From the NCBI GenBank assembly GCA_963205005.1, contig CAUJHW010000072.1, forward strand, positions 1 to 32,592: DNA of 32,592 nt, in the 5' to 3' direction. The notes under the pieces are model-generated. The model did no database searches, was not told where the DNA came from, and saw nothing but the letters and a program-made list of their open reading frames with translations. Source of the DNA: Pseudomonadota bacterium (GTDB taxonomy: Bacteria; Pseudomonadota; Alphaproteobacteria; Caulobacterales; Caulobacteraceae). Both the position numbers and the translations under genes were made by a program. Below are positions 9,197 through 17,434 of the stretch, in pieces. Numbering within the stretch: the first letter of the stretch is position 1; each line of letters opens with the position of its first letter.

Positions 9197-9715
9197 ATGA
9201 CGAATGTCCTTCGCCCCTTCCTCGACCGCTGGCGGCTCTGCGCCGTGCTGATCGCCGCCGGGATGCTGGCCACGGCTCACGCCTTCGAGACTTTCGGCGG
9301 CTATGCGCCGTGCACCCTGTGTCTGCGCCAGCGCGAGGTCTACTGGACGATCCTCGGTCTCGGCATCGGATTCATGGTGATCGTGCGCACGCCGGGCGGC
9401 CCGCGCTGGCGGGAAGCGACCTGCTGGGTGCTAGGGCTGCTGTTTCTCGCAAGCTGTGCGGTCGCCATCTATCACGCCGGCGCGGAGTGGAAGTTCTGGC
9501 CCGGGCCGCAGGCCTGCGCCTCCGCCGGCGCGAAGGCGGTCAGCGCCGCCGACATGGCCGCCTTCCTGGGTGGCGAAAAGATCCGCCCGCCGGCCTGCGA
9601 CGAAGCGCCGTGGGTGCTGGCCGGGCTGTCGATGGCCGGATGGAACGCAGTGCTGTCACTGAGCTTCGCCGGCGCAAGCGTGCTGGCCGCCGTGCGCGAA
9701 CGGACAAAGCGATGA
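9197..9715 (+). CDS. dsbB: Disulfide bond formation protein B
   Basis: Inner-membrane protein that reoxidises DsbA and passes electrons to quinone. The 172-residue product has four membrane segments, the first periplasmic pair C39-C42 (APCTLCLRQREVYW) and the second pair C107 and C134 (GPQACAS and PPACDEAPW), as in DsbB. The QRE arginine after the first pair, used for quinone interaction, is present. I chose the ATG at 9197, preceded by AAGGAG, over the TTG at 9176. The next gene makes a quinone precursor modification and overlaps by 4 bp, a sensible link because DsbB needs ubiquinone. No dsbA is in the window. Confidence 0.93.
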   Translation: MTNVLRPFLDRWRLCAVLIAAGMLATAHAFETFGGYAPCTLCLRQREVYWTILGLGIGFMVIVRTPGGPRWREATCWVLGLLFLASCAVAIYHAGAEWKFWPGPQACASAGAKAVSAADMAAFLGGEKIRPPACDEAPWVLAGLSMAGWNAVLSLSFAGASVLAAVRERTKR

Positions 9716-10275
9716 CCGAGAAACCCGTCCCGCCCCGCCCTGGCCGCGGCGCCCAGGCCGCCCGCATGGCCGAGATCCTGCGCGTGGACCACGCCGGCGA
9801 ACTGGCCGCCGTCCAGATCTACCGCGGCCAGCGCGCGGTGCTGGGCGCGGCGCGCGGTCACGGCCGGATCACCGGACAGCTCGCCGAGATGGAGGCCCAG
9901 GAGGCCGAGCACCTCGCTCGCTTCGATACCCTCCTGACGGAACGCCGCGTTCGCCCGACCGTCATGGCGCCGATCTGGCGGCTGGCGGGATTCGCCCTTG
10001 GGGCCGGCACCGCCCTGATGGGCGACAAGGCCGCGCACGCCTGCACCGAGGCGGTGGAGAACGTGATCGAGGCCCACTACGCCGGACAGATCGACGAACT
10101 CGCCGAACGTGATCCCGAGCTGGCGGCCGAGCTCTCGAAGTTCCGCGACGAGGAGCTGGCCCACCGCGACCTGGCGGTTGAGGAAGGCGCGTCACAGGCC
10201 CCGGGCTACGCCCTGCTGGGCGCCGTGATCCGCACCGGCTGCCGGGCGGCGATCCGGATCAGCGAAAAACTCTAG
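9712..10275 (+). CDS. coq7: 3-demethoxyubiquinol hydroxylase, COQ7 family
   Basis: Di-iron monooxygenase of ubiquinone synthesis, adding the C6 hydroxyl to demethoxyubiquinol at the membrane. It is a 187-residue ferritin-like four-helix protein. Ligand candidates are E30 (VDHAGELAAV), E64 and H67 (EAQEAEHLARF), E116 (TEAVENVIEAHY), and E148 with H151 (RDEELAHRD), a full set of six. The frame is open further upstream inside dsbB, but the ATG at 9712 overlaps the dsbB stop by 4 bp and fits the family's N-terminus. The C-terminal VIRTGCRAAIRISEKL is typical. Confidence 0.95.
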   Translation: MTEKPVPPRPGRGAQAARMAEILRVDHAGELAAVQIYRGQRAVLGAARGHGRITGQLAEMEAQEAEHLARFDTLLTERRVRPTVMAPIWRLAGFALGAGTALMGDKAAHACTEAVENVIEAHYAGQIDELAERDPELAAELSKFRDEELAHRDLAVEEGASQAPGYALLGAVIRTGCRAAIRISEKL

Positions 10276-10295
10276 CTCCGCCGCCTCCCGGTTGA

Positions 10296-10329
10296 GGCGA
10301 CTCAGAAAAACATCCGCTATGGAGTCGCC
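10296..10329. repeat. Inverted repeat containing GANTC sites
   Basis: GGCGACTC at 10296-10303 and GAGTCGCC at 10322-10329, a perfect 8-bp inverted repeat with an 18-base spacer, in the 99-base gap before the gene at 10375. Both arms contain GANTC, the site methylated by CcrM in Caulobacterales, and a third GAGTC lies at about 10365. It may be an operator or a methylation-sensitive promoter; this is inferred. Confidence 0.4.
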
Positions 10330-10374
10330 AGGACCCTTTAGTTCTGCTTTTGTTCGCGCACGGGGAGTCGCATC

Positions 10375-10662
10375 ATGGCGGACGGCAGCAGGCAGTTTCA
10401 GACGCGGTCGAGTGGCTACGGCGAGGCGCGGCTCGGCTGGGCGACAGCGGCGCGCTCGAGCCTCTGGGCGCGGTGCGCCTGCGGGCGCGAGGCGGTGATC
10501 GACCCCAGGCCCTGGCTGGCCCAGGGCCTCAGCCGACAGACCCTCAATGACCTTGAAGCGCGCCTGCGCTGCCAGTGCGGCGCGCGGCGGGCCGGGCTGG
10601 AAATCCGCGGGCTAGCGGAAGCCCCCGGCGGCGGCGCCGGAGGCATCCACGTCTTCCGCTAG
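10375..10662 (+). CDS. Small four-cysteine hypothetical protein, 95 aa
   Basis: I do not recognise a named family. The 95-residue product has two CxC pairs, C34/C36 (WARCACGREAVID) and C66/C68 (LRCQCGARRAG), spaced as in a zinc ribbon, around a helix (WLAQGLSRQTLNDLEAR). It starts at an ATG preceded by GGGGAG. There is no signal peptide. Small proteins of this layout are often DNA- or RNA-associated, but nothing more can be claimed. It ends 4 bases inside the convergent PEPxxWA gene. Its promoter carries an inverted repeat with GANTC sites. Confidence 0.75.
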   Translation: MADGSRQFQTRSSGYGEARLGWATAARSSLWARCACGREAVIDPRPWLAQGLSRQTLNDLEARLRCQCGARRAGLEIRGLAEAPGGGAGGIHVFR

Positions 10663-11465
10663 GACGCCCGAACCGGGACCAGCCGGCGGCGGCGCAGCAT
10701 GGCGCCGGTCAGGCCGAAGCCTGAGATCATCAGGGCCCAGGCCGACGGCTCGGGAACGGCGGCCGCGAAGGCGAAGCTCTGGTGCGCCAGCCGCGTGCCG
10801 TACTTGCCGGTCTCGGTGATGAAGGTGATGTTGCTGCTGACCGGGCCATAGCCGGTCAGGTTCGACAGGTAGTTCGCCCCCGAATAGGCCGAGATGTAGT
10901 TGTTCACCGCAGACGTGCTGGTGACCGTGTAGCCCGGGTTGATTACCTGCCAGATAGCGCCCTGCACGGCCGCGAGCCGGTCAACCTTGTCGGCGGTATT
11001 CGGGGCCTGGTTGAACAGCAGGGTTCCGTAGTTCACCAGACGGGCCACCTGGGTCACCTGCCCGCCGCTCAGCGCCGTCGCGCCCGTGAAGGCCGGGGTC
11101 GTCAGGTACTTGGAGTTGGTCGTCAGGTCGAAGCTGTCATCGTACTTGAGGTTCAGCGTGCCCAGGCTGATGTCGTGGTAGATGTCCACGCAGAAGGCCA
11201 GCAGGCTCATCGCGTCGCCGGTCGCGCTCACGCCCTCGAAGGCCGTGAACTGGATCGGGGCGATGTAGACGTATTCGTGGAACCCGCTCGGGCCGTTGAT
11301 GTGGGCGGTCCGCGAGGTGTTCATGGTGTCCGACTGCAGGAAGTACTGCGTGGCCTGTCCCGGACTGGCCAGCGCCACGCCCATCGCGAACACGGCGGCC
11401 GGCAGGGCGGCCTTCAGGCCACGGATCGCGCCGCGCGACGCATCAGCTGAACCACAATAGGACAA
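10659..11465 (-). CDS. PEPxxWA-CTERM surface protein with possible thioester domain
   Basis: Exported protein of 268 residues. It has a signal peptide (hydrophobic stretch LPAAVFAMGVALASPGQAT) and a C-terminal sorting signal: PEPSAWA at 238-244, a hydrophobic helix (LMISGFGLTGAML) and RRRR, as read by PEP-CTERM exosortase systems. The middle has C92 (LLAFCVDIYHD) and Q168 (AAVQGAIWQV), the Cys and Q-x-A-I-W signatures of thioester domains. I chose a TTG start at 11465 because AGGAG lies seven bases before it; the longer frame to 11579 puts extra sequence before the signal peptide. The gene is monocistronic and is divergent from the Spy-like gene. The sorting call is firm; the thioester is a candidate. 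Confidence 0.85.
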   Translation of the reverse strand: MSYCGSADASRGAIRGLKAALPAAVFAMGVALASPGQATQYFLQSDTMNTSRTAHINGPSGFHEYVYIAPIQFTAFEGVSATGDAMSLLAFCVDIYHDISLGTLNLKYDDSFDLTTNSKYLTTPAFTGATALSGGQVTQVARLVNYGTLLFNQAPNTADKVDRLAAVQGAIWQVINPGYTVTSTSAVNNYISAYSGANYLSNLTGYGPVSSNITFITETGKYGTRLAHQSFAFAAAVPEPSAWALMISGFGLTGAMLRRRRLVPVRAS

Positions 11466-11811
11466 TGAACCACTCCTCACTTCGACTTGCGAAGTCAGGA
11501 AGCATGTCCCGTGCCACGCCGGCGGCCCCGGCGCGGTCAACGCGCAACTCCCACACGGACAGCGCCGGCGCCGACCCAACGCGGGCTGTCCTCGCAGTCC
11601 GCACCCCCCGGCGTGTCCTGCGTCACTGGCAGCAACGGATAGTCAGGGTTCTCGGGCCCCACAAACGGACTCCCTCCGGACGGGAGTCACTCCCCTCGCA
11701 GGAGGCGCGGACGCCAGGAGGTTTCGTCCGTGTGTCAGGCCGGTTTCAATTGTCGTCATCATCGCCGGGACGCCCCGTGCGATAAGGCGCGCCTGGGGGA
11801 GTAGGAGACCT
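11466..11811. promoter_or_regulatory. Divergent intergenic region with an ACTCCC hairpin
   Basis: This 346-base gap lies between the PEPxxWA gene and the Spy-like gene, and I see no gene in it. It contains GACTCCC at 11668-11674 and GGGAGTC at 11682-11688 (7-bp perfect stem, 7-base loop), followed at once by another ACTCCC at 11689-11694. Repeats of this kind before a two-component operon suit an operator for its response regulator. A short AT-richer stretch (GTTTCAATTGTC) near 11743 could belong to the promoter. Confidence 0.4.
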
Positions 11812-12390
11812 ATGCGAATGAACCGTCGTCTGAGCCTGATCCTGACATCCGCCGTGCTCGCGCCCGCCGCCCTCGCGGTGGCCATGAGCGCCCACGCCCA
11901 ACCCGCCGGCGATCATCCCGGCGGTCACGGCGGCCCTCCGCCCATGGCCCAGATGAAGGCCATGCACGAGGCGATGATGAAGCAGCACATGGAGGACATG
12001 AAGACCATCCTGCGGCTGCGTCCGGACCAGGAGCCGGCCCTGGCCGCGTTCATGGCCTCCCACCACACCGGAATGAAGGCGATGCATGGTCCAGGCGGCA
12101 TGCACGGCGGCCCCGGCATGATGAAGGGTCCGCCCGAACCCAGGACCACGCCCGAGCGCCTCGAGCAGATGGCGAAGCACGAAGCCGCCATGTCCGCCGA
12201 ACGCGACAAGGGGCGCCAGGCGCTGGCGAAGTTCTACGCCGCCCTCTCTCCCGAGCAGCAGAAGGTGTTCGACGCCGTCCAGCGCCTGCAGCACGGCGGC
12301 AAGGGCGGACCGGACGGCCCGCGCATGAAGCGCATTGTCATCCACGGCGGACCCGGCGTCCCGATGCCGAAGCACGACCGGCCCGACTGA
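11812..12390 (+). CDS. Spy/CpxP-like periplasmic Met/His-rich protein
   Basis: Exported protein of 192 residues with a signal peptide ending near SAHAQPAGD. The mature part is unusually rich in Met, His, Gly and Pro (HPGGHGGPPPMAQMKAMHEA, then MHGGPGMMKGPPEP). It carries two helical repeats of the LTxxQ/Spy kind: LRLRPDQEPALAAFM and ALSPEQQKVFDAVQRL. Spy-type proteins act as periplasmic chaperones or envelope-stress sensors, and Met/His-rich forms often bind copper or other metals. It is the first gene before an OmpR-type regulator and histidine kinase, resembling CpxP-CpxRA organisation. The Shine-Dalgarno GGAGA precedes the ATG. The metal is inferred. Confidence 0.82.
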   Translation: MRMNRRLSLILTSAVLAPAALAVAMSAHAQPAGDHPGGHGGPPPMAQMKAMHEAMMKQHMEDMKTILRLRPDQEPALAAFMASHHTGMKAMHGPGGMHGGPGMMKGPPEPRTTPERLEQMAKHEAAMSAERDKGRQALAKFYAALSPEQQKVFDAVQRLQHGGKGGPDGPRMKRIVIHGGPGVPMPKHDRPD

Positions 12391-12422
12391 ACCGACCGGC
12401 GCGCGAATGTGGCGAAGTCGCG

Positions 12423-13190
12423 ATGACGGCGCCACAGTTCGCGCCGAGAGGCTCCCTCATGACGCTCGCGCCCGCTGTCCTTCCCTCGCGCCACATCCTG
12501 GTGGTGGATGACGACACCCAGCTCCGGGAACAGGTGGCGGGATATCTGACCGAGCATGGGTTCTGCGTGCACGCCGCCGCCGACGCCCGGGAAATGGACC
12601 GGGCGCTCGAGGCCTCCCCCATCGACCTGGTGGTGCTGGACCTGATGCTTCCGGGCGAGGACGGGCTGTCCATCTGCCGCCGGCTGTCGGCCGAGGGCGG
12701 CCCGGCGATCATCATGGTCAGCGCCATGGGCGAGGAGATCGACCGGGTGCTGGGCCTGGAACTGGGCGCGGACGACTACCTGGCCAAGCCCTGCAGTCCG
12801 CGAGAGCTGCTGGCGCGGGTGCGGGCAGTGTTCCGCCGGCTCGAAGAGGTCCGCGGCGGGGCGCCGAAGCGCGGCAAGGGCTATCAGTTCCAGGGATTCA
12901 TGGTCGACACCCTGCGCCGCCAGCTCCGTGCGCCGAACGGCACCACCATCCTGCTGACCTCCGGCGAGTTCTCGCTGCTCTCGGCCTTCCTCGACAACCC
13001 GCAGCGGATCCTGACCCGGGACCAGCTTCTGGAAATCGCCCGCGGCGAGGATGCCGACGTGTTCGACCGCGCCGTGGACGTCCAGATCAGCCGGCTGCGC
13101 CGCAAGCTTCACGCCTGCAGCGATGGCGAGATCATCAGGACCGTGCGGGGGGCCGGCTACATGTTCGACGTCGCGGTCAGCCGTCCATGA
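12423..13190 (+). CDS. OmpR-family response regulator
   Basis: Transcription factor with a receiver domain and a winged-helix DNA-binding domain. Counting from 12423, the acidic cluster is VVDDDTQLREQ (28-38), the phospho-acceptor is D73 (IDLVVLDLMLPGEDG), and the conserved Lys lies in DDYLAKPCSPREL. The effector domain ends with the typical VDVQISRLRRKL and IIRTVRGAGYMFD. The ATG at 12459 is also possible, preceded by GAGAGG, and would match usual family length better (D61 then). It lies 32 bases after the Spy-like gene and just ahead of its kinase. It probably activates the Spy-like gene. Confidence 0.95.
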   Translation: MTAPQFAPRGSLMTLAPAVLPSRHILVVDDDTQLREQVAGYLTEHGFCVHAAADAREMDRALEASPIDLVVLDLMLPGEDGLSICRRLSAEGGPAIIMVSAMGEEIDRVLGLELGADDYLAKPCSPRELLARVRAVFRRLEEVRGGAPKRGKGYQFQGFMVDTLRRQLRAPNGTTILLTSGEFSLLSAFLDNPQRILTRDQLLEIARGEDADVFDRAVDVQISRLRRKLHACSDGEIIRTVRGAGYMFDVAVSRP

Positions 13191-13200
13191 TCCCAGCGCC

Positions 13201-14631
13201 ATGACGCGGCGCGCCTGGCCCCGCGCCACCATCGGCGTCCAGCTGGTGCTGCTGCTCAGCGGCTGCCTGGTGGTGCTGCACCTGGTGATTCTCGCCGTGG
13301 TGGCGCTGACCCCGCCACCGCGTCCGCCGATCTACCGGGTGTCGGAGATCGCCACGGCCCTCGAGGGCGGCGCCCTCACCGCGCGGGACGGGCGTCCCAT
13401 GCTGCGCTCGACCGTCGCCACGCTTCCCGCGGATTTCGAGCCTCATCGCCGTGGCGCGGCGCCGGCGCTCGACGCCCTGTCCGCGGCGTTGGGACGCCCG
13501 CGGACCGACGTCCGCCTGGCGCGTCACAGGCCGGGTATGTTCGACCAGTTGTTCGCATCCAGGCGACCGGTCAGGATCGTCATGGCCCACCGGCACGGCC
13601 CGGGACCTCCGCAGGCGCTCGACGGCCCAGAGGGACCCGGCGAGCGGGGGCCACGGCCTCCGCCCGGGGTGCGTGTCCTGATGCTCCGCGAAGCGCCGGT
13701 ATTCGGCGACTTCAGCGCGGCTCTGCGCCGGCCTGAGGGCGGGTGGACGATAATCCGGTCCAGCCCGGAGCCGTTTCCCACCGACTGGCAGCGACGGGTC
13801 TTCCTCGTGTTGCTGGCCGGCTTCGCAGTGGTCGCGCCGGCGGCCTTCCTGTTCGCGCGCCGGATCACCGCGCCGCTCAAGCGCTTCTCCGAGGCGGCCG
13901 AGCGGCTCGGTCGAGATCCGCACGCCGCACCGGTCGAGCTGAGCGGCCCGGCCGAGATCGGCGCCGCGGCGCTCGCCTTCAACAACATGCAGTCGCGCCT
14001 GCGCCGCTACATTGACGACCGGACCGCCATGGTCGGCGCCATATCGCATGACCTGCGGACGCCCCTGGCCCGCATCCGCTTCCGGATGGAATCCGCGCCG
14101 GACGATCTGAAGGCCTCGGTGCTGGGCGATGTGGCGCAGATGGAGCAGATGCTGCGCGGCGTGCTGGCCTTCATCCGCGACGAGAGCACGCCACGCACCC
14201 GGGAACGGCTGGATCTTCTGTCGATGCTGGAATGCGTGGTGGACGACGCCGCCCTGGTCGGCGGCGACGTGGAGATCGCCGAAGGTGACCCTGTGACTGT
14301 GGAAGGCGACCCGGTCGCGCTTCAGCGTCTGTTCGTCAACCTGGTCGACAACGCGGTGAAGTACGGCCGCATGGCCCGCGTCAGCGTCCGTCGGGAGGGC
14401 GACCTCGCCGTCGTGGAGATCCAGGACGCCGGCGACGGCCTGACGGACGAGGACCTTGGCCGGGTGTTCCAGCCCTTCTATCGCGCCGACCCTTCGCGCA
14501 ACGTCGACTCCGGCGGCATCGGCCTCGGCCTGCCCATCGCCCGGTCCACCGCCCGCGCCCACGGCGGCGACGTGGAGCTTGTCGCCTCGGCGCCCGGCCT
14601 GAGGGCCCGTGTGACCCTGCCGATCGCCTGA
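13201..14631 (+). CDS. Sensor histidine kinase of the OmpR/EnvZ type
   Basis: Inner-membrane kinase of 476 residues partnering the upstream regulator. The first membrane helix (VQLVLLLSGCLVVLHLVILAVVAL without its ends) is followed by a periplasmic domain of about 170 residues with a His/Pro/Gly-rich loop. A second helix (FLVLLAGFAVVAPAAFLFA) and a HAMP segment come next, then the H-box with H283 (ISHDLRTPLARIRF). The ATPase domain has the N-box NLVDNAVKYG, DAGDGL and GIGLGLPIARS. I chose the ATG at 13201 because the longer frame runs inside the regulator gene. The His-rich periplasmic loop fits metal or acid sensing; this is inference. Confidence 0.95.
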   Translation: MTRRAWPRATIGVQLVLLLSGCLVVLHLVILAVVALTPPPRPPIYRVSEIATALEGGALTARDGRPMLRSTVATLPADFEPHRRGAAPALDALSAALGRPRTDVRLARHRPGMFDQLFASRRPVRIVMAHRHGPGPPQALDGPEGPGERGPRPPPGVRVLMLREAPVFGDFSAALRRPEGGWTIIRSSPEPFPTDWQRRVFLVLLAGFAVVAPAAFLFARRITAPLKRFSEAAERLGRDPHAAPVELSGPAEIGAAALAFNNMQSRLRRYIDDRTAMVGAISHDLRTPLARIRFRMESAPDDLKASVLGDVAQMEQMLRGVLAFIRDESTPRTRERLDLLSMLECVVDDAALVGGDVEIAEGDPVTVEGDPVALQRLFVNLVDNAVKYGRMARVSVRREGDLAVVEIQDAGDGLTDEDLGRVFQPFYRADPSRNVDSGGIGLGLPIARSTARAHGGDVELVASAPGLRARVTLPIA

Positions 14632-14641
14632 AAAGGCGCTT

Positions 14642-14676
14642 TGCCATCTAGCGACACGCTTTATGCCACTATATGC
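14642..14676. promoter_or_regulatory. Candidate TetR operator before the sulfatase operon
   Basis: ATGCCACTATATGC at 14663-14676 is identical over 14 bases to a sequence at 20262-20275 in the dehalogenase/tetR divergent promoter. A nearby TGCCATC (14642-14648) also matches one after the 20262 copy. The interval before the sulfatase start is otherwise free of genes. The shared word is seen; binding by the TetR protein encoded at 20340 is inferred. Confidence 0.6.
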
Positions 14677-14742
14677 TTCGGTCAGGTGAAGCCCTAAGAG
14701 ACGCGGACGCCGCCGCGCGGGCGACGCTACGGGAGGATTGCG

Positions 14743-16422
14743 ATGAAGCTCTGGACCTGGCTTGCCGCCGCTGTCGCGGTGATCGTTCTGGCTCTGGGGG
14801 TCGCGTTCCTCAACCGTTCGACGATCCTGGCGATGGTCGCCCATTCGCGACTGCCGCACGTGGAGCCCAACCGTCCGGTGACCTGGGCCCAGGGGCCTGC
14901 TGCGCCGCCCGTGGGTCAGCGGCCGCCGAACGTGGTGTTCATCCTCGTCGACGACCTTGGCTACAACGACATCACCTTCAACGGCGGCGGCGTGGCCAAT
15001 GGCGCGGTTCCGACGCCGAACATTGATTCCATCGGCCGCGAGGGCGTGAATTTCGCCCGCGGCTACACCGGCAACGCCACCTGCGCGCCCTCACGCGCCG
15101 CCCTGATGACCGGGCGCTACGCCACCCGCTTCGGCTTCGAGTTCACCCCTGCCCCGGTCGCCTTCGAGCGGATGGTCGGCACGGAATCCGAGCCCGGCGC
15201 GATCCACAAGCCGAAGTTCTTCAAGGACCGGCTGGCCGACATGCCTCCCGGCAGCACCGACGCTTCGCCGTCGGCGGTCAACACACTGAGCGTGCCTACC
15301 AGCGAAGTGACCATCGCCGAGGTGCTTAAGACCCGCGGCTACCACACTCTGCACTTCGGCAAATGGCACCTGGGCGGCAAGGCCGGTTCGCGGCCCGAGC
15401 AGCAGGGCTTCGACGAGAGCCTGGGCTTCATTTCGGGCGCCGCGATGTATCTGCCGGAAAAAGACAAGTCGGTCGTCAATTCCAAGCAGCCCTGGGACGC
15501 CATCGACCGCTTCCTGTGGCCCAACCTGCCTTACGCGGTGCAGTTCAACGGCTCGCCGATGTTCGCCCCCAAGGGCTACATGACCGACTATCTGACCGAT
15601 CAGGCGATCGCCGCGATCAAGGCCAACCGGAACCAGCCGTTCTTCATCTACTTTGCGCCGAACGCGATCCACACCCCGCTGCAGGCCAAGAAGGAAGACT
15701 ACGACGCCCTGCCGCAGATCCAGGATCATCGCCTGCGGGTCTACGGCGCCATGACCCGCAACCTCGACGCCAACGTCGGCCGGATCCTTCAGACCTTGAA
15801 GGATGAGGGCCTGGACCAGAACACCCTGGTGATCTTCACCAGCGACAACGGCGGCGCCGGCTACATCGGCCTGCCCGACGTCAACAAGCCCTACCGCGGC
15901 TTCAAGTCGACCTTCTTCGAGGGCGGCATCCACGCGCCGTTCTTCATGCGCTGGCCCGCGCAGATCCCGGCAGGATCGCGGTTCCCCTACCCGGTCGGCC
16001 ACGTGGACCTCTTCTCCACCGCCGCCGGCGCAGCCGGCGCCGCTGTGCCGAACGACCGCAAGATCGATGGCGTGGACCTGCTGCCCTACGTCAAGGGCGT
16101 GACCGCCGGCCGACCGCACCAGACCCTGTTCTGGCGCTCCGGGCAGTACAAGGTCGTCCTCGACGGCGACTGGAAGCTGCAGTCCAACGAAGCCCGCAGC
16201 AAGGTCTGGCTCTACAACCTCGCCGTCGACCCGACCGAGCGGAACGACCTGTCCAAGGCCGAGCCCGCCCGCACCCGGGCGCTGCTGGCGATGCTGAAGG
16301 CCCAGGACGCCGAGACCGCAAAGCCGATGTGGCCCTCGCTGCTGCAGGGGCCGATCATGATCGATCGTCCAGGCGGCCAGAAGCAGCAGGCCGGCGACGA
16401 ATACATCCTGTGGGACAACTAG
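14743..16422 (+). CDS. Type I sulfatase (arylsulfatase family), membrane-anchored or exported
   Basis: Formylglycine-dependent hydrolase of sulfate esters, 559 residues. It begins with a signal or anchor helix (LAAAVAVIVLALGVAFL). The metal site starts with ILVDDLGYND (68-77), and C114 in CAPSR (114-118), the residue turned into formylglycine, is followed by AALMTGRY. Further family stretches are HFGKWHLGG, IFTSDNGGAG and FFEGGIHAPFFMRWP. GGGAGGA lies before the ATG. The operon later encodes its likely maturase (lipoprotein FGE at 17867). The natural substrate is unknown; two dehalogenase-like hydrolases in the cluster suggest a xenobiotic or sulfated natural product rather than a polysaccharide. 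Confidence 0.95.
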   Translation: MKLWTWLAAAVAVIVLALGVAFLNRSTILAMVAHSRLPHVEPNRPVTWAQGPAAPPVGQRPPNVVFILVDDLGYNDITFNGGGVANGAVPTPNIDSIGREGVNFARGYTGNATCAPSRAALMTGRYATRFGFEFTPAPVAFERMVGTESEPGAIHKPKFFKDRLADMPPGSTDASPSAVNTLSVPTSEVTIAEVLKTRGYHTLHFGKWHLGGKAGSRPEQQGFDESLGFISGAAMYLPEKDKSVVNSKQPWDAIDRFLWPNLPYAVQFNGSPMFAPKGYMTDYLTDQAIAAIKANRNQPFFIYFAPNAIHTPLQAKKEDYDALPQIQDHRLRVYGAMTRNLDANVGRILQTLKDEGLDQNTLVIFTSDNGGAGYIGLPDVNKPYRGFKSTFFEGGIHAPFFMRWPAQIPAGSRFPYPVGHVDLFSTAAGAAGAAVPNDRKIDGVDLLPYVKGVTAGRPHQTLFWRSGQYKVVLDGDWKLQSNEARSKVWLYNLAVDPTERNDLSKAEPARTRALLAMLKAQDAETAKPMWPSLLQGPIMIDRPGGQKQQAGDEYILWDN

Positions 16423-16432
16423 GAGCGGCCTC

Positions 16433-17434
16433 GTGCACGGGACCCTGACGACTGCGAATGGGGTGGCGTTCCTGCGGACGCCGGATGCGGCCTTCGCCGG
16501 CCTCGAGGGATTTGACTGGCCAGTCAGCGAAATGACCTTCGAGGGGCTGCGCCTCAGCTACATCGATGCAGGGCCGCGCGACGGGCCGGTGGCCCTGCTG
16601 ATGCACGGCATGCCCACCTGGAGCTTCCTGAACCGGCGGATTATCGCCCGGCTGGTGGCCGCCGGCTGGCGCTGCATTGCTGCCGACCACATCGGTTTCG
16701 GCCGCTCGGACAAGCCCGTCGACGATGGCTGGTACTCCATTGCCCGTCACACCGCGGCGCATCGCGCGCTGATCGAAATGCTGGACCTGCGGGGCATCAC
16801 CCTCTTCTGCCAGGACTGGGGCGGGCCTATCGGACTGGCCCAGGCCGCGGGGATGCCGGAACGCTTCGCCCGCCTCGTGATCATGAACACCTGGCTGCAC
16901 CACGAAGGCTATGACTACACCCCGGCGCTTCGCCGCTGGAACGCCCAGTGGAAGCCCGACGGCCTGTTCGGCCAGAACGTGCCGGAGCGCCTGTCGCTTG
17001 GCTGGTTCATGATGGTCGCGCTGGGTCACATGGAGGCCAAGGACCTCTACGCCCTCGTCCAGTCCGGGACCTATCCGACGCTCTCGCCGGCGGGCGAGGC
17101 CGCGCGGCGGGGCTATGACGCCCCCTTTGAAGGGCTCGGGCGAGCAGGTCATGCCGGGCCGCGCCGGTTCCCGCTGAGCCTGCCGTTCGACAATCCGGAG
17201 GGCGGAAACGCCGCCGCGCAGCAGGGCCACTTCGACGCACTCCTCGGATGGACGAAACCCATCCACTTCATCTGGGGCGGCCAGGACGACGTCTTTACCG
17301 AGGCCTGGGGCCGCGCCTGGGCCGGCCACTATCCGCAGGCGACGTTCGACCTGCTGCCGGACGCCGGCCACTTCCTGCAGGACACCCATGGAGAGGCCAT
17401 AGCCGACCTGTTCTTCGCGCGGATCGCGGGATGA
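16433..17434 (+). CDS. Haloalkane dehalogenase-like alpha/beta hydrolase
   Basis: Alpha/beta-hydrolase of 333 residues resembling subfamily I haloalkane dehalogenases. The oxyanion motif is LLMHGMPTWSF. The nucleophile is D128 followed by halide-type W129 ([12 protein letters not shown]), and H313 lies in DAGHFLQD. The acid is probably in FIWGGQDDVF. An Asp nucleophile with a following Trp excludes ordinary esterases, but epoxide hydrolases share part of this pattern. It starts with GTG at 16433 behind AGGAG, 10 bases after the sulfatase stop, so it is co-transcribed. The second dehalogenase-like gene at 19325 is a distant paralogue in the same candidate regulon. Confidence 0.87.
   Translation: MHGTLTTANGVAFLRTPDAAFAGLEGFDWPVSEMTFEGLRLSYIDAGPRDGPVALLMHGMPTWSFLNRRIIARLVAAGWRCIAADHIGFGRSDKPVDDGWYSIARHTAAHRALIEMLDLRGITLFCQDWGGPIGLAQAAGMPERFARLVIMNTWLHHEGYDYTPALRRWNAQWKPDGLFGQNVPERLSLGWFMMVALGHMEAKDLYALVQSGTYPTLSPAGEAARRGYDAPFEGLGRAGHAGPRRFPLSLPFDNPEGGNAAAQQGHFDALLGWTKPIHFIWGGQDDVFTEAWGRAWAGHYPQATFDLLPDAGHFLQDTHGEAIADLFFARIAG

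Noticed and set aside
13177..14859. Long minus-strand ORF opposite the histidine kinase
   Set aside because: The kinase on the plus strand has all boxes in order; the opposite frame is a low-complexity shadow.
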